A stretch of DNA of 37,652 nt, from assembly GCA_944367955.1 (NCBI GenBank), contig CALVWU010000006.1, positions 1 to 37,652 on the forward strand, given 5' to 3'. The notes below the pieces were generated by a model that ran no database searches, was not told where the DNA came from, and worked only from the letters and a program-made list of their open reading frames with translations. Below, one piece after another: positions 1 through 7,527 of the stretch. The first letter of the stretch is position 1; each line of letters begins with the position of its first letter. A program made the translations under genes and the position numbers. Source of the stretch: an uncultured Clostridia bacterium. GTDB taxonomy: Bacteria; Bacillota; Clostridia; Christensenellales; Borkfalkiaceae.

Positions 1-2027
1 TTTTCGCCGACGGCGGTATATCCGCTGACGTCTATCTCGCCCGTTTCGCTGTTATAGGCATACGTTGCTTCGCCGCCCAATTCAAGGCTGCCGTTATAGG
101 TGTCAAAATAATATTTCAACGTACCGGTTGTCGCACCTTCGCTTTCGGGAACAAATCCTACATAGGCGTTGCTGTTAAGTTCCCAATTTTCGTCGCGGTC
201 GGTTGTGAAAACATAATTGCCGTTCAATACGTCTGCAATTGCAGGGGGATTTGCAACAACTATGGTTATGGTGTCGCTTACGTTGGTGTTTGCCGTAGAA
301 GTTACCTTAACGGTGTAAGAGCCTGCTTTTTCGGCTGTGAACGTGTATCCGTCGTTGCCGTCGGTTACAACCTCGGCGTCGCTTGCGTTGTCGCCCGTCA
401 GTTCTGCGGTAAAGCCCGGTGCAAAGCCGTATGCAACCTTTCCGCCGATAGCCACGTCTACGCCTGTATAGGTGTTGTAGCTGTCTGCCGAAGTGCCTTC
501 CGCCGTGGCTTCGATATAGTCGGGTGCGGGGAATTTTACTATTATGTTGACGTATGTTGTAACTCTTGCCGAGGTTACTTCTATGCGGTATGTGCCTTCG
601 GCCGTGGTCTGTACCTGAATGTAACCTGCATAGCCGTAAACATTCATAGTTGTGAAGCCGGGAGTGACTTCAACATATTCTTCGGCCTGTTCGTTGTACT
701 GATACAGCTTAACCGAAAGTTTGTCTATCGAACCGTCAGAAGTGGAGGGCTGAATGTTTGCAAGTTTATACTGTTTATTAGAATAAGGTGCAAGCGTTAT
801 GGCTGCAACGTCCTTGTCGCCGCTTACAACGTTATCCACCTCGTCCACAAGGTCGAAGTCGGTCATTATAACTTCTTCGTATTCATAGGGATTGCGTCCG
901 CCCTGTTCAAGCGTGTAATCATAAACAATATAGGGCGTTGCGTCCGCTTTAAGAGTGCCCCTGGCATTCTCGTCGTCTGCGGGGAATTCAAGGCTTTCCG
1001 AATCGTACTCCGTCGAATTCGCCGTTAACGTATCGATGTAATTCTGGCTGTCGAGGGTGAACGAAACTTCAACTACGTTATAGGTGTCGTAATAGCGGTC
1101 GCGTACTTCCTTCGAACCGCCTGTTGCGGGATCGTATTGTTCGCTGTAACCCTCATGATACCAGTTGTATGTGAATGAATATACGCCCTCTTCAATATTT
1201 TCGGTAACTTCAATTTCGCTCTCTTTTGCGTAGTTGTAAAGGCCTTCAACCATTGCCGTTACGCCTGCATATTGCTGGGGCATACCGAGTGTAAATACAT
1301 AACCTTTAAGGTTATCTGCCGAAATCTCTTCGTTCAGATATACGGGGGTGGCACCGTCAATGCTTTCAACGGCCATAATGTCGTTGTCCGGCCCCGTCGT
1401 ATACCAGCGTTCGCTGGTGCTGTAATTGTCGTAAAAGTAGGTGTAGGTATAATCTTCATATCTGTCGTACGACACGGAATATGTAGAAGTTCTGTCATCA
1501 TATATCGAGTTGAAGTAGTCTATTGTCCCCTCGGCGTGTTCGGCAAGGGAGTCGTTGTATACGGCAACATCAATGGCCTTGGCCACCGTCGAAACGTCGG
1601 GCTGGCTCACCTGATAGCCGCACTCCGTGCAAACGCCCATGGCATTGGCGGTGTGGGCGGCTTCGTCGCTCTTTACGTCGTGGCCGCAGAGGGCTGCATG
1701 CCAGTGGCCGGTTGCGTCATACGACCATTCGTCGTCAAAAACGTGCGTGTGCGGCGTGATGTTATATCCGCAAACGTCGCAAACGCTGTCGCCGTCCTCG
1801 TCAACGTGGTTTGCCGCGTCAAATTTCTGGTTGGTGTCGTCGCAGCTTGCGGGGTGCCAGTGCTGGGTAGAGTTAAATACCCATTCCGTGGCGGCTGTGT
1901 GTTCGTGGACTTCGGGGGCGGGTTTGGTGTCGTTGGTGTCATCGGTGTTGCATGCCGTTGCCGTCATTGTAAGCGCGCAAACGCCGCCAAGCATCAAACT
2001 CACAAATTTCTTTTTAAAGTTGTGCAT
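1..2027 (-). CDS. Large surface lipoprotein with HWH/CxxCGY repeats, partial
   Basis: The protein starts at an ATG (2025-2027) preceded by a good AAGGAG site and stays open for 675 codons to the left window edge, so the C-terminus is missing. The N-terminus is a lipoprotein signal: MHNFKKK, a hydrophobic stretch, then a lipobox ending in Cys26. A short Thr/Asp linker follows, then two tandem copies of a His/Trp/Cys module (residues about 41-90 and 93-140) with HxH, HWH and CxxCGY. The remainder is Tyr-, Asp- and Thr-rich extracellular sequence. It includes a bacterial Ig-like stretch near residues 545-597 (YTFTAEKAGSYTVKV) and the start of a beta-rich domain after it. It is probably anchored on the outer face of the membrane. 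The exact function is unknown. The module recurs in the lipoprotein at 18145-18737. Confidence 0.85.
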   Translation of the reverse strand, partial: MHNFKKKFVSLMLGGVCALTMTATACNTDDTNDTKPAPEVHEHTAATEWVFNSTQHWHPASCDDTNQKFDAANHVDEDGDSVCDVCGYNITPHTHVFDDEWSYDATGHWHAALCGHDVKSDEAAHTANAMGVCTECGYQVSQPDVSTVAKAIDVAVYNDSLAEHAEGTIDYFNSIYDDRTSTYSVSYDRYEDYTYTYFYDNYSTSERWYTTGPDNDIMAVESIDGATPVYLNEEISADNLKGYVFTLGMPQQYAGVTAMVEGLYNYAKESEIEVTENIEEGVYSFTYNWYHEGYSEQYDPATGGSKEVRDRYYDTYNVVEVSFTLDSQNYIDTLTANSTEYDSESLEFPADDENARGTLKADATPYIVYDYTLEQGGRNPYEYEEVIMTDFDLVDEVDNVVSGDKDVAAITLAPYSNKQYKLANIQPSTSDGSIDKLSVKLYQYNEQAEEYVEVTPGFTTMNVYGYAGYIQVQTTAEGTYRIEVTSARVTTYVNIIVKFPAPDYIEATAEGTSADSYNTYTGVDVAIGGKVAYGFAPGFTAELTGDNASDAEVVTDGNDGYTFTAEKAGSYTVKVTSTANTNVSDTITIVVANPPAIADVLNGNYVFTTDRDENWELNSNAYVGFVPESEGATTGTLKYYFDTYNGSLELGGEATYAYNSETGEIDVSGYTAVGE
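1608..1907 (-). repeat. Two tandem HWH/CxxCGY coding repeats
   Basis: Two successive segments of the lipoprotein encode the same pattern: HxH, about five residues, W, about five residues, HWH, three residues, C, a spacer with AAxH or AANH, then CxxCGY. Copy 1 covers 1758-1907 and copy 2 covers 1608-1751. The spacing of His and Cys looks like a metal site, which is inference. Confidence 0.75.
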
Positions 2028-2172
2028 AGATCTCTCCTTATCTTATAGATTAGCCGTCCCTTCGGCTCGGCCAAAATTCCCTCTTTCATGTTGCCGCATA
2101 CGCGGCGTATACAAGTTTAAAACATGCGGCAAAGCAATAATTGCCGTGTATGTTTTTTTATTGTATATGCAT

Positions 2173-2201
2173 ATTATTTCACAATTTTCACATTTTGTCA
2201 A
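2173..2201 (-). promoter_or_regulatory. Possible promoter for the lipoprotein gene
   Basis: On the minus strand TTGACA (2196-2201) is followed after 17 bases by AATAAT (2173-2178). The -35 is perfect but the -10 is weak. The leader would be about 140 bases long and would contain an imperfect hairpin at about 2121-2157. Confidence 0.35.
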
Positions 2202-2352
2202 TGCATTTATTCATATTTATCCATAATTTTTGATTAAAATATGTATAAAATATTATAAAGTCAAAAATTCGATATTTTTTTAACAATTATGTTGCGTGTT
2301 GTGTAAAGTAAAGTGCGGAATGAGTCGGCGGAGCAACTGCGCTGTCCGCCCC

Positions 2353-2405
2353 GTCATCCTGAGCGAAGCGCCGAGCTTAAAGCGAGGCACGAAGTCGAAG
2401 GATCT
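2353..2405. repeat. Intergenic repeat of the CATCCTGAGCGAAG type
   Basis: The element begins GTCATCCTGAGCGAAG and ends GTCGAAGGATCT, forming an imperfect inverted repeat of about 53 bases. Elements with these ends are familiar as dispersed intergenic repeats in many bacteria. Only one copy is seen in the window. Confidence 0.55.
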
Positions 2406-2472
2406 GTCCATGTTACAATAGGGTGAGGGTATAGGAACACAGGCATGACTACATTGCAACCGCGCCTCAATA

Positions 2473-2665
2473 TGTCATTTCGAGCGGAGCACGGAATACG
2501 GCTGCGGCAGCTTGCCGCCCGTGCGCAGTCGAGAAATCTCCGGGGTATGTGATAAAAGCCCGATTAGTGTATGCGTGCCAATGAACATTGCAAAAACAAT
2601 CGTACAATGTGAGAGATTTCTCCGCTTCGCTCGTCGCTCTGCTCCTCGCTTCGGTCGAAATGACA
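2473..2665. repeat. Inverted pair of TGTCATTTCGA...GAGAAATCTC elements
   Basis: The left copy starts TGTCATTTCGAG at 2473 and reaches GAGAAATCTC near 2540. The right copy is its reverse complement, from GAGAGATTTCTC near 2611 to TCGAAATGACA ending at 2665. The arms are similar at their ends and differ inside, and about 70 bases of unrelated sequence separate them. Such paired REP-like elements are commonly dispersed in bacterial genomes. Confidence 0.6.
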
Positions 2666-2688
2666 GTGGGGGGTACACTTGTATTGTT

Positions 2689-2802
2689 GTCCGCGCAATG
2701 GGTTTGTTAATGTAATAACGCCCGTTCGCGGAACCCTGCTGCGGGACACTCCCGCTGTCCGCGCAATGGGTTTGTTAATGATATAACGCCTGTTCGCGGA
2801 AC
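2689..2802. repeat. 46-bp direct repeat, two copies, 68-bp period
   Basis: Copies at 2689-2734 and 2757-2802 both begin GTCCGCGCAATGGG, continue TTTGTTAATG, and end GTTCGCGGAAC. They differ at only a few positions. The second copy runs directly into the hairpin series described at 2725-2853. Confidence 0.75.
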
Positions 2803-2853
2803 AAGGCAGAGCGGACACCGCTCTCGCGGAATCCGGTAGCGGCGACACGCCGC
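2725..2853. repeat. Three 31-nt units, each with a different 6-bp hairpin
   Basis: Units at 2725-2755, 2793-2823 and 2823-2853 each have a 16-base lead with the core CGCGGAA and a 15-base perfect hairpin. The hairpins are GCGGGA-CAC-TCCCGC, GAGCGG-ACA-CCGCTC and GCGGCG-ACA-CGCCGC. Stem sequences differ between units while every pairing is kept, and the centres all contain ACAC or CACT. Confidence 0.65.
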
Positions 2854-2962
2854 ACGGCATGCCGAAACTTGCGTTAATTCTCAAATAATTAACGGTGCAA
2901 GCGAAACCGCGCTTTCGCGCAGCGCAACCCGATTTGCGCATACCTGCGCCTCGGCGGGTGAA

Positions 2963-3007
2963 GCGGGCGCAATTATATTATGCTGGGCCCGCTAAGATTG
3001 CGCCCGC
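2963..3007. repeat. Inverted repeat GCGGGCGCAAT / ATTGCGCCCGC
   Basis: Perfect 11-base arms at 2963-2973 and 2997-3007 flank a 23-base spacer. There is no T run on either side, so this does not look like an intrinsic terminator. It lies in the repeat-rich gap. Confidence 0.5.
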
Positions 3008-3093
3008 GAGGGCAGAGCCCTTAACTAACGCAAATCGCAGCCGCCACAAGGCGAGATTTGCGTTAACTATTTTACACACGCAGTACACACGCA

Positions 3094-3124
3094 GTGCGGC
3101 GGCGCAAAATCTGCGCCGCCGCAC
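3094..3124. repeat. 13-bp perfect GC-rich hairpin
   Basis: Arms GTGCGGCGGCGCA (3094-3106) and TGCGCCGCCGCAC (3112-3124) enclose the loop AAATC. It lies about 175 bases past the stop of the phosphoglucomutase gene and might end that transcript, but no T tract follows on the minus strand. Confidence 0.5.
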
Positions 3125-3298
3125 CAAACTATTTCTCCAATCCCTTTCACTTTTAATTGTTGCCGCACCCGCGCTTTGCCGCGCGCAACGCCGCAACTAT
3201 AAAAAATATTTCCCATTCCTATAATCGGCGTCAAAATCCGCCTTTGCAGTCGTAAAAGCGTCGAAATCCGCCGATTTAAAAGGAAATCCTTACAATCC

Positions 3299-5032
3299 TT
3301 ACTTATTTGCAACCTTTGCAAGCAGTTCTTCAACCGAAGTTTGAAGGCTCTTTAAGGCGATTTCGGCGTCCTCGCGGTTGTTTGCCTTTACCGAATAATA
3401 AATTTTAAGTTTGGGTTCGGTGCCGCTGGGACGAACGCACACAAAGCTGCCGTTTTTAAGCTCGTAATAAACGCAGTTGGTCTTGGGCGAACCTATGGGC
3501 GAAACTTCGCCGCTTGCAAGGTCGGTCTTTTCGTCCTTCGAGTAATCGCGGAACGAAGCAATCTCGTAGATGCCGAATTTTTGTATTTTTTCGGTCTTCA
3601 ACGCGTCAACGACGGCGTTCATCTCCTTCATTGCGTTAAGGCCCTTGTACTGTATCGAAACGTTGCAGTCCAAAACATAGCCGTACTTTTTATAAATTTC
3701 GTTAAGTCTGTCAAATACGGTGGTGCCCTTCCAGGTATAATAGCAAACCATCTCGGCGCACAGCATCGAGGCTACAACGGCGTCCTTGTCGCGCGCGTGG
3801 GTGCCGCGCAGGTATCCGCAGCTCTCTTCAAAGCCGAACACAAAGGTGTGGCTGCCGTCCTTTTCCCACTGTTTTATCTTTTCGCCTATGAACTTAAAGC
3901 CCACGGGCACTTCAAACATTGCAACGCCGAAATTGTTGCATATCGGCTTAGCCATGCCCGTTGTAACAAACGATTTAACGACGGCCGCGTTTGCGGGAAG
4001 CTTTCCGTCCTCTTTAAGGCGGGTAAGAATATAGTCCAAAAGCAGTATGCCCACCTGATTGCCCGAAAGTGCTTCAAACTCGCCCTCGGAGTTCTTTACG
4101 GCAACGCCCAGTCTGTCGCTGTCGGGGTCGGTGCCGAACACCACGGTCGCGCCTATCTTTTTTGCAAGTTCGATGCCCATCGAAAGAGTTTCTTTAAATT
4201 CGGGGTTGGGCACCTTTACGGTAGAAAATTCGGGATCTTTTTTGGTCTGCGCTTCAACTACCGTGGCGTTTATGCCCAGTTTTTTCAAAATTGTGGTAAC
4301 GGGTATGTATCCCGAACCGTGAACGGGGGTATACACAAGTTTAAGCTGCTTGCCGCAGGCTTTTACGGCCTTGGGCGAAAGGCTAAGCTTTTTAAGTGCC
4401 TTGTAATACTTTCTGTCAACCTTTCCGGGCACGGGCTTGATATATTTTTTAACCTGTTCCGCCGTGGGTACGGGACTGCCCAGATAGTCGGTTATCTTTT
4501 CAATGCTTTCAACAACCACCTTGGTGTCTTCGGGGCTCATCTGCGCGCCGTCCTCACCGTACACCTTATATCCGTTGTACTGTTTGGGATTGTGCGAAGC
4601 CGTAACCATTATGCCGGCTATCGTATGCAGTTCGCGCACGGCAAACGACAGCATGGGCACGGGATGCACGTCGGAAAAGAGGTAGGCCTTTATGTTGTTT
4701 GCCGCCAGCACGTCGGCCGCGGCCTTTGCAAATACGTCCGATTTAAGGCGTGTATCGTACGAAATGACGACGCCGCGCGCCATGGCCTCGCTTCCCAAAC
4801 CCTTAATGAACGCCGCAAGCCCTTCGGTTGCGCGCATAACGGTGTATATGTTCATCTTGTTTGTGCCGTAGCCTATGATGCCGCGCATGCCCGCAGTGCC
4901 GAATTCCAGCTCCGCGCCGAATGCGTATTCTATCTCTTCGGGTTTATCCTTGATGGCTGCAAGCTCGGTTTTGCCTTCCGGACAGAGCCTTGCGTCGTTA
5001 AGCCAGCTTTCATATATCTGTTTGTAATCCAT
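3299..5032 (-). CDS. pgcA: Phosphoglucomutase / phosphomannomutase (alpha-D-phosphohexomutase)
   Basis: This 577-aa cytoplasmic enzyme interconverts glucose 1-phosphate and glucose 6-phosphate (or the mannose equivalents), linking glycolysis to wall and nucleotide-sugar synthesis. All four family motifs are present: the phosphoserine loop TASHNP with catalytic Ser146, the metal loop GTDPDSDRLGV near residue 300, the sugar-binding loop GFEESCGYL, and the phosphate-binding loop RPSGTEPKLKIYY near the C-terminus. The N-terminal AGMRG segment and the length match the long Firmicute form. The ATG at 5032 follows a GGGGGA ribosome site. The gene stands alone; its neighbours on the same strand are separated by a terminator. 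Substrate preference cannot be read from sequence. Confidence 0.95.
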   Translation of the reverse strand: MDYKQIYESWLNDARLCPEGKTELAAIKDKPEEIEYAFGAELEFGTAGMRGIIGYGTNKMNIYTVMRATEGLAAFIKGLGSEAMARGVVISYDTRLKSDVFAKAAADVLAANNIKAYLFSDVHPVPMLSFAVRELHTIAGIMVTASHNPKQYNGYKVYGEDGAQMSPEDTKVVVESIEKITDYLGSPVPTAEQVKKYIKPVPGKVDRKYYKALKKLSLSPKAVKACGKQLKLVYTPVHGSGYIPVTTILKKLGINATVVEAQTKKDPEFSTVKVPNPEFKETLSMGIELAKKIGATVVFGTDPDSDRLGVAVKNSEGEFEALSGNQVGILLLDYILTRLKEDGKLPANAAVVKSFVTTGMAKPICNNFGVAMFEVPVGFKFIGEKIKQWEKDGSHTFVFGFEESCGYLRGTHARDKDAVVASMLCAEMVCYYTWKGTTVFDRLNEIYKKYGYVLDCNVSIQYKGLNAMKEMNAVVDALKTEKIQKFGIYEIASFRDYSKDEKTDLASGEVSPIGSPKTNCVYYELKNGSFVCVRPSGTEPKLKIYYSVKANNREDAEIALKSLQTSVEELLAKVANK

Positions 5033-5176
5033 AATAAGTCCCCCAAAAATTTATTTTAAGTTTCGGTTATGATATTTATAATATAATGTTTATGTATAAT
5101 TAACGGTATTTATTAATTCATTATATACCGCGCGTAAAAAATATTTCTCCGCGCGTTCTTTACCTTTATATTATAC

Positions 5177-5204
5177 AAAAAAAATCCCCCCTTGTAAAGG
5201 GGGG
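5177..5204 (-). terminator. Intrinsic terminator for the rdgB operon
   Basis: On the minus strand an 8-bp stem CCCCCCTT / AAGGGGGG with loop TAC is followed by an uninterrupted run of T (5177-5184). It lies 30 bases after the stop at 5234. Confidence 0.85.
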
Positions 5205-5233
5205 AAAGCAAAATATTTTACATAAATTTCACA

Positions 5234-6211
5234 TTATTTTTCCAAATCGCCTTTAAAGAACTTTTCGCGCGTCATAGTTGGCTCTTTTTCGGGCTTGACT
5301 ATGGTGTTCTTATCCATAAAGTACTTTATTTCGTTGTTGTCGCAGTAGTTCACGAATTCAAACGAAATAAGTATTATATAGCTTGCCGGCATGGTTATAA
5401 GCAGGCCCGCGCCGAACGTAAGCAGCACGGCGGCGACGTTCATCGCTATCACCAGCAGCACAAGCACGACGTAGTTCGAAAGTATGTCCAAAAAGTTCTT
5501 TCCCTTGGCCGTATAGTCGAACGAATAGGCTATCGCTTTAAGGTTGGTGGTCTTGCCGTATATAAGCGAGGGCAGCCAGTCCGAAGTGAATACCATAAGT
5601 ATAACGTTCAAAAATACCAGCGTCGTCGCAAACGCGAATATGATAAGAAGCACGGGAACGCCCATCTGCCACAATCCCGCGGCTATGCCGCCCGCCGCCG
5701 CAATCGTAAGCAGGCCGTATATAAAGGAAAGGGGGGCATATATGGCGTTGTAAAGGCAGGCTTTGCCGAAGTTTTTGATTATCGAGCCGAGGAACGCGGA
5801 GTTGGCGTGCATGGCCATGCGGTCGTTTATCATCGCGCCCGCGGTGTAGTTGCCGAGACCGAGCAAAAACTTTTGTATAACGTATACCAGCATGATGAGT
5901 ACGACGGCAAGTATCACCGATCCGGCGCGGGCAAACAGCATGTCTATCAGTTCAAAAAACGCGTCTTTCAAAACCGCCCAGCCCGTCTGCATGGCGGGGA
6001 AGTCGAGGTTTACGAACGCCGTGCCGAACTGCGCCGTCGCGTCGGCCAGGGCGGTAACCTGCGTGGTGTCGCTTATGCTGCTCAAAAAGGGCAGTATCAC
6101 CGCGGTGTACAAACACAGCGAAAGCACCAGCACGATAAGCCTGTATAACAGCAGTTTGTAGGTAACGATAAAGTTGTCTACGAATACGTTGAACGTATGC
6201 TTGAATTTCAT
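5234..6211 (-). CDS. Polytopic membrane protein, unknown function
   Basis: This 325-aa protein has about six hydrophobic segments and a charged C-terminal tail rich in Lys and Glu, so it should sit in the cytoplasmic membrane with a cytosolic tail. The ATG at 6211 is chosen over an in-frame TTG seven codons upstream because the GGAGG site (6220-6224) lies 8 bases before this ATG and inside the longer version. It is the last gene of the operon that starts with rdgB. It looks like a distant paralogue of the next gene upstream: both have a central segment before an Asn-rich turn, and a later WLP motif followed by a Tyr-Ser-x3-Ala stretch. No catalytic motif is visible and I do not recognise a named family. 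Confidence 0.8.
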   Translation of the reverse strand: MKFKHTFNVFVDNFIVTYKLLLYRLIVLVLSLCLYTAVILPFLSSISDTTQVTALADATAQFGTAFVNLDFPAMQTGWAVLKDAFFELIDMLFARAGSVILAVVLIMLVYVIQKFLLGLGNYTAGAMINDRMAMHANSAFLGSIIKNFGKACLYNAIYAPLSFIYGLLTIAAAGGIAAGLWQMGVPVLLIIFAFATTLVFLNVILMVFTSDWLPSLIYGKTTNLKAIAYSFDYTAKGKNFLDILSNYVVLVLLVIAMNVAAVLLTFGAGLLITMPASYIILISFEFVNYCDNNEIKYFMDKNTIVKPEKEPTMTREKFFKGDLEK

Positions 6212-6219
6212 ATATTTTT

Positions 6220-6224
6220 CCTCC
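6220..6224 (-). promoter_or_regulatory. Ribosome binding site fixing the start at 6211
   Basis: GGAGG on the minus strand, 8 bases before the ATG at 6211. It rules out the upstream TTG as the main start. Confidence 0.8.
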
Positions 6225-6253
6225 GTGCGCAATAAAAATGCATTTTCGCGCCG

Positions 6254-7057
6254 TCAATATTTTTTAAGGTCAACGCGCTCTATTCCCTCAACGTCTGCGT
6301 ATGCGATGTATGTGGCCACGCTTATGAACATGAACGCGCAGCCGAAGCATATCGCGCCGGCTATCCTGCCCGCGGCCGCGTTTACGAATGTCGTAAACAG
6401 CGCGGTTATCACAACTGCCGCCGCAAGCGGTATTATAAGCGCGAAAAATATCTTCCATCTCACAGTGCGCGCCTGGGCGTAAGAGCAGTAAAAGGCTTCG
6501 CCCATCTTATAGCCCGTTATCTCCGAACAGGGCAGCCACAGCGCGATGTGCGCCGCAACGAACACGGCAAACGCGGCCAGCAGCGAACACAGTGCCGCGC
6601 CCGCAATGAACACATATGCCGGCGCAAGCGAAAACGCCCTCATCACTACCGCGGCCACCAGCCCCAGCAGAGTGCATGCGGCGGCCAGCACAAGGGTGAA
6701 CACGCAGCCGTATACGCAGTTTATCGTCAGACTCGATATGATGGAGCGGAACGATTTGCTGCCGAATCTTATGTGTTTGTCCACCATCGAGTGCACAAAC
6801 GCCACGTCGAATATCAGCGCGGCATACGCAACCACGCTCAAAAGGCCGGTCAGCCAGTTTTCGGTGTTGAACGGCACAAACAGCCTTATCCAGTCGGTAA
6901 GCGAAGCCTGCAACACGCCGTTCGAATAACTTTGGGCTACTCTTTCGGCGGCGTCGAAGTCGATTATTATGGCAAACGCTGCCATGGCCACGGCCAGCGC
7001 GGGCAAAAGCAGCAGGTTGCTTTTAAGGTATTTTAAAGTATCCGTTATGTATTTCAT
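6254..7057 (-). CDS. Polytopic membrane protein, paralogue-like partner
   Basis: This 267-aa protein has about six strongly hydrophobic segments (first at residues about 14-31). Its start overlaps the stop of the metallophosphoesterase gene by four bases (ATGA), so translation is probably coupled. It shares layout with the protein at 5234-6211: a segment with the pattern H-x-x-S-x-x-x-x-S-I before a helix, then WLP with ITGYKMGEAFYCSYAQ against the neighbour's similar WLP region. I infer that the pair arose by duplication and may work as a heteromer. The function is not recognisable from sequence. Confidence 0.8.
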   Translation of the reverse strand: MKYITDTLKYLKSNLLLLPALAVAMAAFAIIIDFDAAERVAQSYSNGVLQASLTDWIRLFVPFNTENWLTGLLSVVAYAALIFDVAFVHSMVDKHIRFGSKSFRSIISSLTINCVYGCVFTLVLAAACTLLGLVAAVVMRAFSLAPAYVFIAGAALCSLLAAFAVFVAAHIALWLPCSEITGYKMGEAFYCSYAQARTVRWKIFFALIIPLAAAVVITALFTTFVNAAAGRIAGAICFGCAFMFISVATYIAYADVEGIERVDLKKY

Positions 7058-7527
7058 GATATATCCACTATTTTTCCCGTAAATTTGCCGTTGTATACGG
7101 CAAGGTATAAATAGCTCTGTCTTGCGGCATAGCGCGAAAGCGTTCCGGGGTTGAACAGCGCAACGCCCTCCGCGTTTTCCTCTCTCGCGTCGTGGGTGTG
7201 TCCGTAAAGGGCGATCTGTGCTCCCTCCGCGGCGGCTTTTTCGGCCAGCTTTTGCAGTCCGCGCTTAACGCCGTATCTGTCGCCGTGGCAGGCAAATATT
7301 TTAACGCCCTCGCATTCGAGCACTATCTCGTCTTCGCCCAGCCTCGGTATGTCGCAGTTGCCGTTTATAAGCCGCACCTTGCCGGGAAACGCGCTTCGTA
7401 TGCGCGCTCCGTCCGAGGAGGTGTCGCCCAAATGTATTATAAGGTCGCATTCGCCGAACACGGGATAAAGCTTTTCAACCGCCGCCGCGTTGCCGTGCGT
7501 GTCCGAAATTACTATTATGCTCTTCAA
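7054..7527 (-). CDS. YfcE/MJ0936-family metallophosphoesterase
   Basis: This 157-aa protein has the complete calcineurin-like set of metal ligands in order: ISDTHGN near the N-terminus, HLGDTSSDG, LINGNCD, ACHGDRYG and YGHTHDA. The family hydrolyses phosphodiesters with two metal ions; the true substrate in this organism is unknown. It overlaps rdgB upstream and the membrane protein downstream by four bases each, which points to one tightly coupled operon. RdgB-YfcE-type neighbours are frequent in Firmicutes, where rdgB is also often next to rph. Length is normal for the short form of the family. Confidence 0.92.
   Translation of the reverse strand: MKSIIVISDTHGNAAAVEKLYPVFGECDLIIHLGDTSSDGARIRSAFPGKVRLINGNCDIPRLGEDEIVLECEGVKIFACHGDRYGVKRGLQKLAEKAAAEGAQIALYGHTHDAREENAEGVALFNPGTLSRYAARQSYLYLAVYNGKFTGKIVDIS

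Larger units (their letters stand above)
2028..3298. other. Gene-free, repeat-rich intergenic region (1.27 kb)
   Basis: No reading frame here has a ribosome binding site and a believable protein. The first 270 bases are AT-rich and hold the leader and promoter of the minus-strand lipoprotein. From 2300 on the base composition changes sharply, and the region is made of repeat elements and hairpins listed separately. Translations across 2473-2665 give a Cys-His-Phe-Asp-Arg-Ser type peptide, which is a by-product of the repeat and not a gene. Confidence 0.7.

Noticed and set aside
1272..2048. A 258-codon open frame on the plus strand over the left lipoprotein
   Set aside because: Antisense to the lipoprotein, which has a signal peptide, lipobox and proper ribosome site on the other strand.
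2041..2160. Possible riboswitch in the leader of the left lipoprotein gene
   Set aside because: Two imperfect hairpins are present, but no conserved core of a riboswitch class that I know could be matched.
2689..2853. Possible CRISPR array
   Set aside because: Only two 46-bp copies with a spacer of 22 bases, and the spacer is itself a hairpin. No cas genes are seen.
2564..2941. A 125-codon open frame on the minus strand
   Set aside because: It reads through the repeat elements (HCHFDRSEEQSDERSGEIS is the familiar translation of the TGTCATTTCGA repeat) and has no ribosome site.
3581..5059. A 492-codon open frame on the plus strand
   Set aside because: It lies exactly antisense to the phosphoglucomutase gene, whose motifs are complete. 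The translation is rich in His, Val and Gly without domain signatures, a known shadow of GC-skewed codons.
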